From Cristatella mucedo (Eukaryota > Bryozoa > Phylactolaemata > Cristatellidae): a stretch of 64,000 nt of DNA. The notes beneath the pieces are model-generated. The model saw only the letters and a program-made list of their open reading frames with translations, made no database searches and was not told where the DNA came from. The stretch is from NCBI GenBank assembly GCA_009760855.2, contig WPIO01000010.1, positions 7,676,001-7,740,000 on the forward strand. The letters are read 5' to 3'. Positions 20,125 through 32,099 of this stretch are shown one piece after another (positions within the stretch are counted from its first letter, which is position 1; each line of letters opens with the position of its first letter). Both the position numbers and the translations under genes were made by a program.

Positions 20125-21129
20125 CTAGTCGCGCCGAAGTGCGACGAATATCGGCAAAGCCCCGAGCCTCGTATCTCGCGGCTAGCGACTCGTATGTGGG
20201 TGCAGGCCCAAGTGCATGCAGCTGCGCCGATGGTGACGGAATGCGGCAGCAATAAAGAGCAGCCGCAGCCTAATACGACAAGTCAATAGCTATAGTGTAA
20301 AGCAGTCTATATTTGAAAGTCGCTGCGTGCTACGGATGCCCGGCACCAGCCACAGCGTACAGCAACTCGCATACGGCGCCTGGAGAGGAAAGCACTAACT
20401 GTGTGACTCGAATCCTCCTAGGACTGCCACAGTCACACTGAGGCTGAAAGAAATACAGGTATGTGCTCCCCAGGGTAACAGATATACAGGCAGATGCAGC
20501 TAGTATATATGGTAAGCTTTTATATTCGAGTCGTTCAAATTAATTGCTAACAAGTGCTAACATATGAGCAATGAATATCAGTTTAACCAAATAATAGCCT
20601 GTAGCCTCAGCCTATAGCTTAGACAGACATCGTCTACAGCAAAACCGTGCTATTAAAGTGATGTAAAATAGGCTCCTCTGTAAATGTATTGGACCTACAG
20701 ATTATCAGGGATACATTTTCAGCATTAATGATGCATTTTTAGAACCCTAATTGTGGATGGATTAACTGCTACGAAAAACTAACTACTTGGACGGTCTGGC
20801 CAGGGCACATGTCTTTCACCCACTGAGCAAAGGTTGGTCATAGGTGAACGTTCACAGGCCCAACAAACGGTTTCAAGCTCTGCAACAACGATCAGCAGAC
20901 GGTAACACGCGATACGATTCAAATAACTTTACACACTTTCTTTGGCATGTAGCTGTACTGTGTGAAATGGAACACTCAGTTGTGATGCTCATTTCTGCAC
21001 ATTCAATGTCGCGAAGAAAAGTTTCAGCGACCATCGATTTATTTTACTAGCATCTCAGCTGCAACTGAAAGTGAACCCCACGAAGTGACATTTGTCTACA
21101 AATACCCCATGTTTCTGCATCAAATAATA
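20125..21129. other. No gene recognised
   Basis: Low-GC DNA from about 20460. Only short frames and no recognised repeat. Confidence 0.4.
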
Positions 21130-22230
21130 ACAGTAATAGATAGTTCGTGTAGAGCTCTAAGAGAAATAAATCTCAATCTAGGCGTTTTACAGGTTGCTGA
21201 AAGTTAATCAATAACCGAGGTTAAGGACAGATACGGTATCATGCTTAGACAAGTTTGCAAAAGCACTGAAGAGGACACTCAGGGCCGTCGGTTAGTATGT
21301 TAGTATAGTTAGTAACACGGACTGAATAATACTCAGGCAAGCACACAAAACCACAGAGAAACAAAACAGTCAAGTTCACTTGAGCGCAGGGAAAGCTGAG
21401 CATAATAAATGCATCTTCAGCTGAGACTTATATGATGCAAAGTCGTTGCATGGGGTGACAGAAGCCGGAGAAGTGAGTTCCAGACTTTTGGCGCATCAGA
21501 ACTAAAGGCAGCCCTATCACCGAAATATTCCAATTTAGTAACGAGGGACGAAGAGATGACTAGAAGCCGATGAGCGAGTGCTCCAAGAGCACACTTGAGG
21601 AGCAAGGAGACCGTATATTGATAGGCTGGTGAGAGTGAACGTTTAGGCCAAAGTGAGGATCGTCGATTCGATGCTTGATATGGAGCCAGTGAACCTTAGA
21701 CAAAAGTGGTATAGCTGTGCTGTCACAGCTACGCCACTGACGACAGAGCAGGCGAGCTGCTGACTTCTGCAACAGTTGCAGACGATTAAGGGCACAAGCC
21801 GAGAATCCTGAATAAAGGGAGCTCGAGTAGTCTAGATGCAGTGTTACAAACGCTTGAACGAGTTAGGTTGTCATACTCTTTGTGTAAGCAGGTCCTGATT
21901 TTGGACATGTTCCTCGGCTAATAAAAGTAGGTAAGTGGAGGCAATTGGATCATCCGTGACAAGTCGTTTTGTAGCAGCACGCCTATATTACGGGCAGATG
22001 TCACTAGAGTGATGCTAGATAAACCAGTCTTGAGAGTGAGGTCTTCTAACTTGAGGGTGATACTGGTCTTGTCCGTAACTATCGGGTTCATGTTATCACT
22101 GCCAAATTTCACGAAATGAGTGGTCATCCAAATGCAAATGACGTCAGTCGATGCAGGTTGCAACTGAATTGAGTGAGTCAGATGCTGAGCAAAAGTGCAA
22201 CTGAACAACTGAGCACCTGCTGACTTTTCT
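21130..22230 (-). mobile_element. LINE1-type retrotransposon, 5'-truncated
   Basis: On the minus strand, in order: an RT-linker region (WMTTHFVKFGSDNMNPIVTD; TSARNIGVLLQNDLS), the C-terminal block KVHWLHIKHRIDD, then LEYFGDRAAFSSDAPKVWNS, and the 3' end at about 21140-21200 (CTAGATTGAGATTTATTTCT). These are the blocks seen in L2/CR1-clade ORF2 C-termini (HWLPVK.RIDFK; GDRAF...APK.WNSLP). Frameshifts and stops show it is dead. Confidence 0.8.
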
Positions 22231-23432
22231 GCATAATATGCCTAGATGCCAATCCGGTTACTGAAAGTACGCCCCGGAGCAGGCAATACGAAGGCTCGAA
22301 TTTTCTGTACCAACACCACTATCCTCATCTTATCCACCAGTATCCTCAGCATTCACGTTCGATATGTCCTCAAGGCTCCCGTCGTCGATACACCAATTTC
22401 AGATTAGTACAACAGTGGTGGCTACGAGATAATGACACTGTAATGTAAAATATGCCAATGGCCATTATCCGCGGCTTGCAGGTACAGGGAGAAATGTTAC
22501 AAGAAGGATCTAGACGTTGACCTTGCTAGGACCGGCTAGACAAAGATGACTTCGAAGTGATTTGCCACATCTGCATGGGCCGCCTAATGGCTAATAGGCC
22601 CTGCGGCCTTCTTCCCTATACCAACGAACAAAAAGCTTTAGTCTTTGCCAGCTAGCAATTATCACTATTCTAGGCAAAAGCACTAGAACAAGCATGCCAG
22701 GCTCTCTTATGAAAGATAGAGGTATTTTTCTGAGATAATATCATTCCGAAAGTAGCTTTGCACTACTTACATACACACGACTCACAATAATTTTGCAGAT
22801 TGGCTCGGGGTCTCTAGAAAAAGCTGGCCAGCCACCTTCCAACTCATCCCAATAAAGTCCTCGATTTTCCCAGGGATGTGGGAAGCACTTGAGATCATTC
22901 TACTCGAGAATGCAGTCTTGGTCTCAAAAAGCATCCTCCACTCACTCAGACATAAGTCAGTGAGGCACAGCTTTGATCATACTCACTTGGCTAAGCCCGT
23001 AAAGGAAGAAAGGCCACAGCAAAAACCTCGTACCAATCCAAATTGATAGCCCGACACCAGAAAGCCAAATTGAAACCTGAACGTTGATCGGGTCAACCGC
23101 AGATACGGTAGTGACTACAGGAAGACAACTCCCGAGATGATGATGGCACTGCTTTCACACTGTTCTCAGTGAATATCCCCGAAATGAATTACTTTGCAAA
23201 TGGCGAATAAAGCTATGACTTGTCTTACGTGGGACATCCACTCCTTCCTCGTAACAAAAGAAATAGTCGTCCAAATCACAGGAAATGCTTCGAGCACAAA
23301 GGATGGCAAAAGCAAGCAGCTGCATCTGGGGCATGTGCACGGTCTCGGCCAAGCTCCACTTGTGGCATATTTGCTGACCGCAACAGGCATGCCTGGCTCG
23401 CTGTTGCAAGCCATTGTGGTGGCACATACTGT
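22231..23432. other. No gene recognised
   Basis: Ordinary-looking AT-rich sequence. Short frames only; possibly older transposon debris that can no longer be assigned. Confidence 0.35.
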
Positions 23433-23543
<111 letters not shown>

Positions 23544-23814
23544 GGGAAAGACAGAGAAAAACAGAGAGAGAGGAAGGAAGGCCGCATCAGGGAAGCCACC
23601 AGGCAATGCTAACTGGGTAATGGTAAGTGGTAACTGGGTACCATTTATCAGCAGAGCCAGTATAGTAGCTCTTCCTGTCAACAAGACACCCGATTTGATG
23701 GCTACAGAATTGAGTGCACTTCAGATATGCACTAAACAGAACAAAAAACCCTATTCGTGTTTTCCACGTCAACGGGGATGCAAACGAGATACCGAGCTTC
23801 AGCTTAATTTGTGC

Positions 23815-23905
23815 TGGTTTGGCTCAGTAGTTATGGTGCTCTGACTTTACGACCAAGGTCAAGGTGAATGTATTTGATAACCGAGGTCGTGGGCTCCCTC
23901 GTGGC
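23815..23905 (+). mobile_element. SINE-A head without tail
   Basis: Matches the tRNA-like head of the 36600 copy (CCAAGGTCAAG-GAATGTATTTGAT and ACCGAGGTCGTGGGCTC), then stops at GGCATATGAAA. The shared 3' tail is missing. Confidence 0.6.
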
Positions 23906-23999
23906 ATATGAAATACCTCAACGACCTGAGCAGATACCTCGGTCTTACAAGACAAGTGCTGAGCTTCTGATGTCAAGGATCAATAAGCGAAACTTGTTG

Positions 24000-25200
24000 G
24001 ATGAAATTAAGAAAGTAGCAGATCAGAGGAAGCATCGCAAGACTTTTACCAGCTTCTTTTGGTCGGCAAAATGGGCAGCGCTTATGCAACAATGCGCCGG
24101 TCTATTCTAGGCTATAGGAATGATCTATAACCTGCTTATTATCCGGAAAGTTCACCCTGGAGCCTCAAAGCTCGCTGTTTCATAATGGAAACAAATACCC
24201 GTCTCTCTGTATGGCTCACTCTGTGCACCTCAATGAGGACTATGCCAGTTTCAATATGTTGATGCGCGACTTGAAGTATTCCGACTGTGGCTAGGACGTC
24301 ATTAGAGACTTCATAACGGTGCCATTCCTGGGGCTTCCACGGCAGTTTCACAAAGCTTTCTTGTTTTCTTTGCTCACATGCCAGCCGAGACACTGAGGTG
24401 CAGAATCGAAAAGGAACGGGCCACAGCAGACACAGAGATTTGCGTAAGGAAGTACAACATTAAATGAGAGCCGATGGTACACCTCGGAAGGTACCTTCCG
24501 AGTACCTCGGAAGGTACACCTTGGAAGGTACACCTAGGAAGGTATGCCACCACTACACATCAAGCTAGGTCTCATCAAGCAACTTGCCACGGCTCTAGAC
24601 AATGAGCAGCATTCAAGTACCTCCAATATCTCTTTGCACAGCTGTCAGAAGCAGATGTCAAAGCTGCTATTTTCACCTGACTAAAACTAAAGATTATAGA
24701 GTGTGACAAAGTCTTCAAGAAAAGAGAAAGTGGCTTGGAACAGTTTTGCTTTAGTGTTTCCCGGCAGATTTCTGGGTGATCGCAAGATCGAAAACACCGA
24801 GGAGCAGCTGATAAAGGCTCTATGTATCTCCGTCAGTAACTCCACAAAGTCATAAAGACCATGTGGGTGTTACGCAGGAGAGTTTTGTATAGCGCACTCA
24901 CAGCCTAAGCGGCTTTCGGTACGCATGGCTCTAAAGAGCTATGAAATAACGAAATGAAGAATGACTGACCCAAATTCCACATTCTTGATGCTTACTTTGA
25001 CAAAGTCAAGGGGAACATGGGAGCTTACTCAGAAGAGTAAGGTGAGCACTTTCACAAGGATTACTAGGCTGCAAACGTTTCTACCAAGAAAAGTTTAACG
25101 ACAATATGATGGGGGACTATGTTTGGGAGCTTCTCAGAAAAAGCGATTTGCGGTAGAGCCACAAATATAGAACATTTACTCATTGCTGAATCCCTTTGAG
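24000..25200 (+). pseudogene. Decayed copy of a widespread uncharacterised protein family
   Basis: Broken plus-strand frames keep the order of a protein found in many invertebrate genomes, usually as many copies. The pieces are: PPLHIKLGLIKQLATALDNE (about 24546-24605), FKYLQYLFAQLSEADVKAAI (about 24615), FLGDRKIENTEEQLIKALC (about 24770), ILDAYFDKVKGNMGAYSEE (about 24983) and MMGDYVWELLRKSDL (about 25107). Frameshifts, stops and an inserted LINE2-type 3' end (24823-24937) show it is non-functional. The family's role is unknown to me; its multi-copy habit suggests a mobile-element origin. Recognition is from memory of the conserved blocks, not from a search. Confidence 0.6.
24823..24937 (-). 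mobile_element. LINE2-type 3' end
   Basis: Near-identical to 31258-31360 (ACTCCACAAAGTCATAAAGA, CCATGTGGGTGTTACGCAGG, AGAGTTTTGTATAGC). In reverse it reads as the 3' terminus of the LINE2-type: ...GCTTAGGCTGTGAG... to ...GGAGTTACTGACGGAGATAC. It interrupts the decayed protein copy around it. Confidence 0.75.
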
Positions 25201-26365
25201 AGGTCATTTTAGTATGACTACGGAGTAAATACATGTTAATTTTGAATCATTTGCTGCTGTTCTTTCTAACTACAAAAGGCAAACCAAAAGATACAAAATT
25301 TGTCAGTGAGAAAGTGGTTAATTTAAGGTTAGTCACTGTCCTTGTCACAAAAAAGCAAGTTTTTTGTAGAGAATAGTGGCCATTTTCTAAACTACTGGGG
25401 CATGAGCATTTAGGAAATACAACTTAATACCCGGGACAAAAATTGTGTTACACAGAGCTGTCTGTTTACATCATAACCTGTGCTAAATAGACCACTATAT
25501 AGAAGGGCAGCCTATGACACCTTTGGAGATCCTTGTCCAATTCTCAGCTGCTGTTTGCTGGTGAGCCTTGCAGTTTGCAGACATTCTTCAGGAATTCAAC
25601 TGGTGAATGCCTCCCTCATTGACAGCCCTTGTGCTGAGCCAGTACTGATACGAACCAGCTACTGATAAAAAAGAAAACGCTTAAAGCAAGAAAACCCAAG
25701 CTCTCTGCTTTGCCCGAGCTGTGAGTGGGCGAGCAGTTAGAGAACAATGCGCACAAGCTGCCGACTGAAAGACAGGGGCAGCAGCCACTCGCAACGATCA
25801 TCTGTACTTTTCGAAGCCCCTTTGGTATTTTTGACCTCTCCACAGTAATAGGCAGTTGTGATCAAGATGCCCCTTCTTGCAATCTGCTGCTGCAATCTGG
25901 CCTGCCATTTCCCACCACATAATGCAAACAGCAGGCAATGCAATGACAACAGCAGGATTCGTCGACAGCGTGACATTCAGTTTTTCAGCTCAGATCGGGA
26001 CTTGGCACTTTCTGTTCAGCAATCGAACCCAGGCCTGGCCCAGCCCTGGATGCTCAATGCAAGGCTCAATGCTGCAGCAGCAAGGCAGCTGCCGCTTGCC
26101 GACTCCATTCAGAAGCCTTAAGGAAATGCAATGCAAAATTGCACACCGATTTCCAATGTGCCCAGTCGAAATGAAACAGGGTCCTAGTGTGCTTTGCTAG
26201 TGAAAAGAGCAGTAGGCCACAACACTGAGAGATGCTGAGCACAGCAGGTACTTTACCTCGCGCTCAATCTGTTCAACCCAAATAAATGAAATCCTTCCAT
26301 CCTGATGGCATTTTGCACATGCTGAAGATTGAAGCAGCAGAGTGTGCAACCTCTTGCACACTGTG

Positions 26366-26366
<1 letters not shown>
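25201..26366. other. No gene recognised
   Basis: Mixed sequence with short open frames on both strands; no repeat family identified. Confidence 0.35.

Positions 26367-26434
<68 letters not shown>
26367..26434. repeat. CA microsatellite
   Basis: AC dinucleotide run of about 68 bp. Confidence 0.95.
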
Positions 26435-26439
<5 letters not shown>

Positions 26440-26666
26440 AAACAAGCAAACGCGAGCGGGAACGTTGTCAACGACATTCTTGGGCTGGCATCTGAAGGTA
26501 GGCAGGAAAAGGCATCTGGCTACAGTTGCAAGTCACTTCGAGTTCATAAGCCCAACTCACTACCCCTCTACGAATGCCGAATCCAGCACTGCACTGAATT
26601 AGTCTCTGATAATCCGCATACTCCACTGCCTACCTTAACATCAGGTGTAAGATGCTGAAATTCTGG

Positions 26667-26768
26667 CATTGTCTGTCTGTTCTCTCTCCCCCTCCCTCCC
26701 TCTCTGTCTGTCTGTGTGTGTCTCTCTGTCTCTCTCTGTGTCTGTCTGTCTCTCTCTCTCTCTCTGTC
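26667..26768. repeat. CT/TCTG-rich simple repeat
   Basis: Interrupted CT, TCTG and TGTG units. Confidence 0.85.
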
Positions 26769-28211
26769 ACTCTTTCCCTGCAGAAGTAGTAGCCAGCTCT
26801 TCTTAGACCTGCCATGCTACTTCTTCCACTTGCTACTTCTTCTACTTACAGCACCTGCTTTGAATAGTGTTTGAGCCCGAGCTACCACCATTATCTGGTG
26901 ACCATAAAACAAAAGTAGGAGGTGGGTGCAGCACCCAAGGATGATGGTAGCATTGGCAAGAGAAGAGAGCTCAGATGGCAATATCTTGTTCGACTGCTGC
27001 AGCAGTAGCAATGCATGTTGCATGCTGCACACAGCCACGTGACTTCGTGGTATTCGCTGGCTTATACGAGAGCGCTCACTGCTTACGACTGCTAAGCCAG
27101 AGAGCAGGGAATGCAGCAGCCAATGCTTTTAGCCCCCTGACAGCCGGTTGAAAGGCATGCCATCTGACTTACGCAGCCCTCACCCGGCCCTTGGCCTGCC
27201 TGTCGCCACTGCAAGCCTCACCGCCTCCACGCAAGCTCCATGGCCGTGCAACACTCGACCTACTTGAAAACATGAGCTGTGCGCTAAGTATGTTGAAAAG
27301 CTCTCCACTGACCGCTGCATTAGCTTGCCCGTGCCCATAGCCGTAGAATCGCATGCCTTTGGCTAGCCTGCGGTCTTGTGTTGGGCCTCTAATATTTCTT
27401 ACAAATGCCTCTCTAAAACTTGGACATCCACCGTGACATATTTTTCAGCTATTCTAGCATGTAATAGGAGACTATTGAGTGCAAATGCATGCAAACAAGG
27501 CTTCCTCACTGACCATTAGCCTTTTGACGCTATATGCGAGTTTTGAAAATGTCGAACCTAAAGGTCGTCTGCAGGACTTGCGTCGTAAGAATTTGGTTGA
27601 GCCGCGAAACCGGCAGCCGCCGCCAACTGGGTCGATTACAGGTCGAGCGACTTCACCTTCAGCTCGTCGATCGCAGGCCCTCCTGCCGTAGGCTCGCTTT
27701 CGGTTGACCCTGGCACCGTCTCGGGCCTCGGGTCATAGACATGCCAACGGTAAAAGTTGGATGTCTTCTTTCGACATTTGTTTGGCTAAGCTAATTTGAA
27801 AGGAAAGCTCCATTAAGCTTGCAAAACCTGGATTTTCTCACTGACGACCGTTAGCATATACTTCTGCTATGTTTATTCGGCGGCCGACGACTGGCACTAC
27901 CAGTCAGTAGCAAGGCAGCACTTTTGGATCAGCAGCTAAAAAAGAAAGTCTACATTCCGGGCGTTGACACACCCGACTCAAGTCAGTGCTCTAGCACCCG
28001 AGGATGGATCTACAAACACTATCATCTCGGGCCGAACAGCAGGGAACAAGAGCCGATGACGAACCTCTTCAGTCCGAGGTGGCACACTGCCATGGAGGCC
28101 GGCCGTTTCCCAACACTCGCCCATGCCTTGCCCTTCCAACATCACTGTTTCGTCTTCTCAAGATAGTGGCAGAACGAGAGAATAAAGTTTCACTCTCAAG
28201 TCACAGCCTTA
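26769..28211. other. No gene recognised
   Basis: Moderately GC-rich around 27170-27260 and 27600-27720, but no frame has supporting splice context or family similarity. Confidence 0.35.
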
Positions 28212-28808
<597 letters not shown>

Positions 28809-28839
28809 ATGCACACACACCCACATACACACACGCCAG

Positions 28840-28914
<75 letters not shown>

Positions 28915-28990
28915 CAGCATACACACACACACACATACCCGCATACACACACACACACACACACACACATACCCGCACACACACACAACA
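28809..28990. repeat. CA microsatellite with GCCAGCATA and CCCGCATA spacers
   Basis: AC runs interrupted by a repeated GCCAGCATA unit (near 28832 and 28913) and by a CCCGCA unit near 28938 and 28971, a small higher-order repeat. Confidence 0.9.
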
Positions 28991-29482
28991 CACTACTTCT
29001 TCAACGGACCGAAAAGCTTCTGGACACCCCCTCATAAATGTAGATGATGCAAGATTTTTCAGTGCAAATTGTGGGCCACGAGATGTCCACTGCCGCCATC
29101 GGCCTCCACCGTGGCTCAACACTGCCTGCTGGCACTGGCCACCCTGGAAGCATGCAGTTAGTTTGCAGCTTTGCCTTGCACACTGACGGCTGCTTTATAA
29201 AGCAGCCCGAGGATGCAAGACAGTTGGGCCAGCCCAAGGTTTTCTCAGACAAAGAACCGCGCCTGACTTTCCCCAGCTCGATTGCCGGCTAATAATCTTG
29301 CCAGCTCTCAGGCACTAGCTAGGGAAATTAACGATTTCGTTTCAGGTAATTTGCCTACATTCGGAGAAAATGCCTCTGCTGGCAGCTTGATGAACTCATA
29401 GAAGAATTGGGTCGCACCCACTTAAGTCTAGCTTCCTAAAACAATCCTGGCAACAGGCCTGCTTTCCCTCCCCCTACATATC

Positions 29483-29660
<178 letters not shown>

Positions 29661-29785
29661 GAGTAGCGCCACCCCAAGCTAAGAGCAGAGCACCTTCATA
29701 CGTCGTGTCACCTTCCTTCACTCAAGGTGTGCTCGGCACATGCTTAGTCAGGTAACGTCTGTCGTTACTACTAATCTACCGTCTG

Positions 29786-30040
29786 CAGGCAACCATGTAG
29801 ATTCACGCCAAATGTTGAGGACCAGCTAGCTATCGAGCAGTCGATCGCGCCACAGCCACTCCAGCTCTTGAAGTCTCTAGGTCAAAGTCTTCTGAAACGA
29901 GCCGGCTTCACTCGTGCATATAAGTCACTGCACGACGGCTGGCTCAAAGTAATCCACAATGAGATCAATCTGTCCAAGCAGGCAGTGCACGATTTCCCAA
30001 TCGTGCACTGCCTGCTTGGACAGATTGATGATGCATGAAG
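29786..30040 (+). CDS. Possible exon of unknown gene or element
   Basis: After CCGTCTGCAG the plus frame reads QPCRFTPNVEDQLAIEQSIA, then PQPLQLLKSLGQSLLKRAGF and TRAYKSLHDGWLKVIHNE, and stops at TGA (30037-30039). Its residues look protein-like and its last third lies inside the perfect hairpin at 29964-30029. A second protein-like frame with no recognised family (30801-31010, containing WKRLLQLHDQVCRLGKG) lies downstream. They may be two pieces of one unknown element. Confidence 0.25.
29964..30029. repeat. Perfect 31-bp inverted repeat with 4-nt loop
   Basis: Left arm 29964-29994 and right arm 29999-30029 are exact reverse complements around a TCCC loop. The base just outside each arm does not pair. 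Transcribed from either strand it would fold into a stable hairpin; as DNA it could form a cruciform. Confidence 0.95.
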
Positions 30041-30611
30041 ACAGAAGCATGACGACAGTGATAGTGCGCAGTAGTCACAGTCGGTCAAGGCGCTAGGGTC
30101 AAATGCATCGCCAGGCAGCCAGGTCGCAGAAATGAGAAACAGGCTTCGCGAACGAACAACAATTAGTTATGTCTTTTATCAAGTCTAAGCCAAGCATAAT
30201 GGATGGCGTCAGAGCGATTAGCATATGATCGTCCAGTTTTGCTAATCCTCAGATTTCGGGTTGCACAGCAAGATCGATTAAGAGCAATTTGCACACACAG
30301 CAAAGGCCACTGGTTATATGCTCCGCTACTCCATCCTGTGCCCCGGAGCTGCTCACAATTTAGCACAAGCCCTGCCGTACGTAGCTTTAAGTGTGTACAC
30401 AGTAAGTAAAAACATTGCCAGCTGCAAATTTCCAGATGCACAATTTCTTAATGTCCACTGAAACGGCAAGCCGTAATGGCTCTGGCCTCTGGTTTTGGAA
30501 GGCACTAGTTCAACACTCACGGAAAACACGGGCTAAGGGCTACGGCATCCCATCGTGGTGCACTCTGAGTAAAAACTTAAACTCAGCTAGATTCAACTGC
30601 CTGGCTGATGC

Positions 30612-30725
30612 AGACGATAGAAGAGCCACTCGACGGTAGCTATCACATCCGCTTGCAGCAGGCAATCAAGAATTGCCTGCTGTAGGATCCGAATGCACGG
30701 CTTGGGTCGTGAAAGCACGTGAGCG
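30612..30725 (-). mobile_element. SINE-B copy, diverged
   Basis: Aligns with the 38655 copy: AGAGCC...GCTATCAC..., a GCAGGCAATCAAGAATTGCC core, and a reversed head ending GGGTCGTGAAAG. More diverged than the other copies. Confidence 0.45.
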
Positions 30726-31257
30726 TCTCACTACTGGGGCCAAAACCCACATTGGGCAGACTTACGGCCGCTTGCTGCACGCCATCCGGCACGATCTGGA
30801 ATGCAGTGGATACTGCTGAACCTTATCGATGTCGGATGCAAAGCTCCAGCCGCACTCACACACGCAAAGCAGTCGTGTGCTACTCTGACTTGGAAACGAT
30901 TGCTACAGCTGCACGATCAAGTTTGCCGCCTTGGCAAGGGGGCCGAGACAGTTGCATTAGCAGGTACACCGGTCAACGAACTGCGAGGGATTGGTATCGA
31001 TCATGCTTGAAAAATCAAAACCTCCACCATTAAAAGACAATCCCGAGATGTACGGCAAATTTAGCTCAACGAAACTTGACAGCACTACTGGGCTCAGCTC
31101 CCAGATGGAGATGCAGCTGGTGATTCAGCTTACCGGTCTAGGCCACGGATTCTTGTAATGAGTAGCTACAACAAGCAAAGAAGGCAACTCGGTTAGATTT
31201 AAAAGAAATGCATGGCATCTGGCAGAGTCTGGCCGAGCAATGCATGCAGGAGTAATG

Positions 31258-31450
31258 TAATGTATCTCTGTCTGTAACTCCACAAAGTCATAAAGACCAT
31301 GTGGGTGTTACGCAGGAGAGTTTTGTATAGCACACTCACAGCCTAAGTGGCTTTCATTACGCATTCGGTAGCCAACAGACTTCGTCTCATGCAACAAAGA
31401 GAAAGTGGGAAGCATAGCAGAGTCAGGAGAGCAGTTGAGGTAGTGAGTGA
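31258..31450 (-). mobile_element. LINE2-type 3' end
   Basis: The same 3' terminus as at 24823 and 49880, continuing into the C-terminal coding part (GTGGGAAGCATAGCAGAGTC). It provides the uninterrupted version of the site into which a SINE-B inserted at 50025. Confidence 0.7.
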
Positions 31451-31879
31451 CCAAGCTGCCATCGGCATCCGATGCCGCCATCGGCAGTGTAAGGCCAAGG
31501 AACGCATCGCTGTGGCTGCTGCTGTTGCAACAGCAACTGGCTTCGGGGACGGCTTTGCGGCAGACCAGCTAGGGCTTCATGTAATTGCGCACAGCCTCGA
31601 GGGGTGCTGCACGTCACCGAGGCCAGGCTCACCGAGCTCCAGCCGATTCTGAGCTTCTTTTATGAGCTCCTCGATTTCCTGCTCCCCGGAAATCTACAAT
31701 AGGGCCATGCTTTTCTAACGAGAAATGCTCACCCTTAAAAAAGAACAAGGAACAAAAAAGAACAAGGGAAAAAAAAAGAAAAAAGAACGAAGCACCGACC
31801 CAGCGACTGCTGCCAGCTAATGGCACGACCAGCAAGGGCAGCTGCAAAGCTTTTTACACGCCACCAACTCGAATCACGG

Positions 31880-32060
31880 GACATTTGTGTAGCGCCCTCA
31901 CAGAAATGAATCTCTTTCTAGGCACTTTACAGATGCTGTAAATAAAGTATGACCAAATGATTAGTGGTACCATTTGCAATGTTATCTAGCATAACAATAA
32001 CTGTTAGCCGGACATGCACAGGGTCAACCTATAGATACAGTTAGTAGCAGCAGGCACAGT
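31880..32060 (-). mobile_element. LINE1-type 3' end
   Basis: Reversed 3' signature (GTAGCGCCCTCACAGAAATG, AATCTCTTTCTAGGCAC) followed by the reversed 3'UTR block GACATGCACAGGGTCAAC, also seen at 50590. Confidence 0.65.
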
Positions 32061-32099
32061 GTCCACTAAGAAACTACGATGGCAGCATCCCACCTAAAA

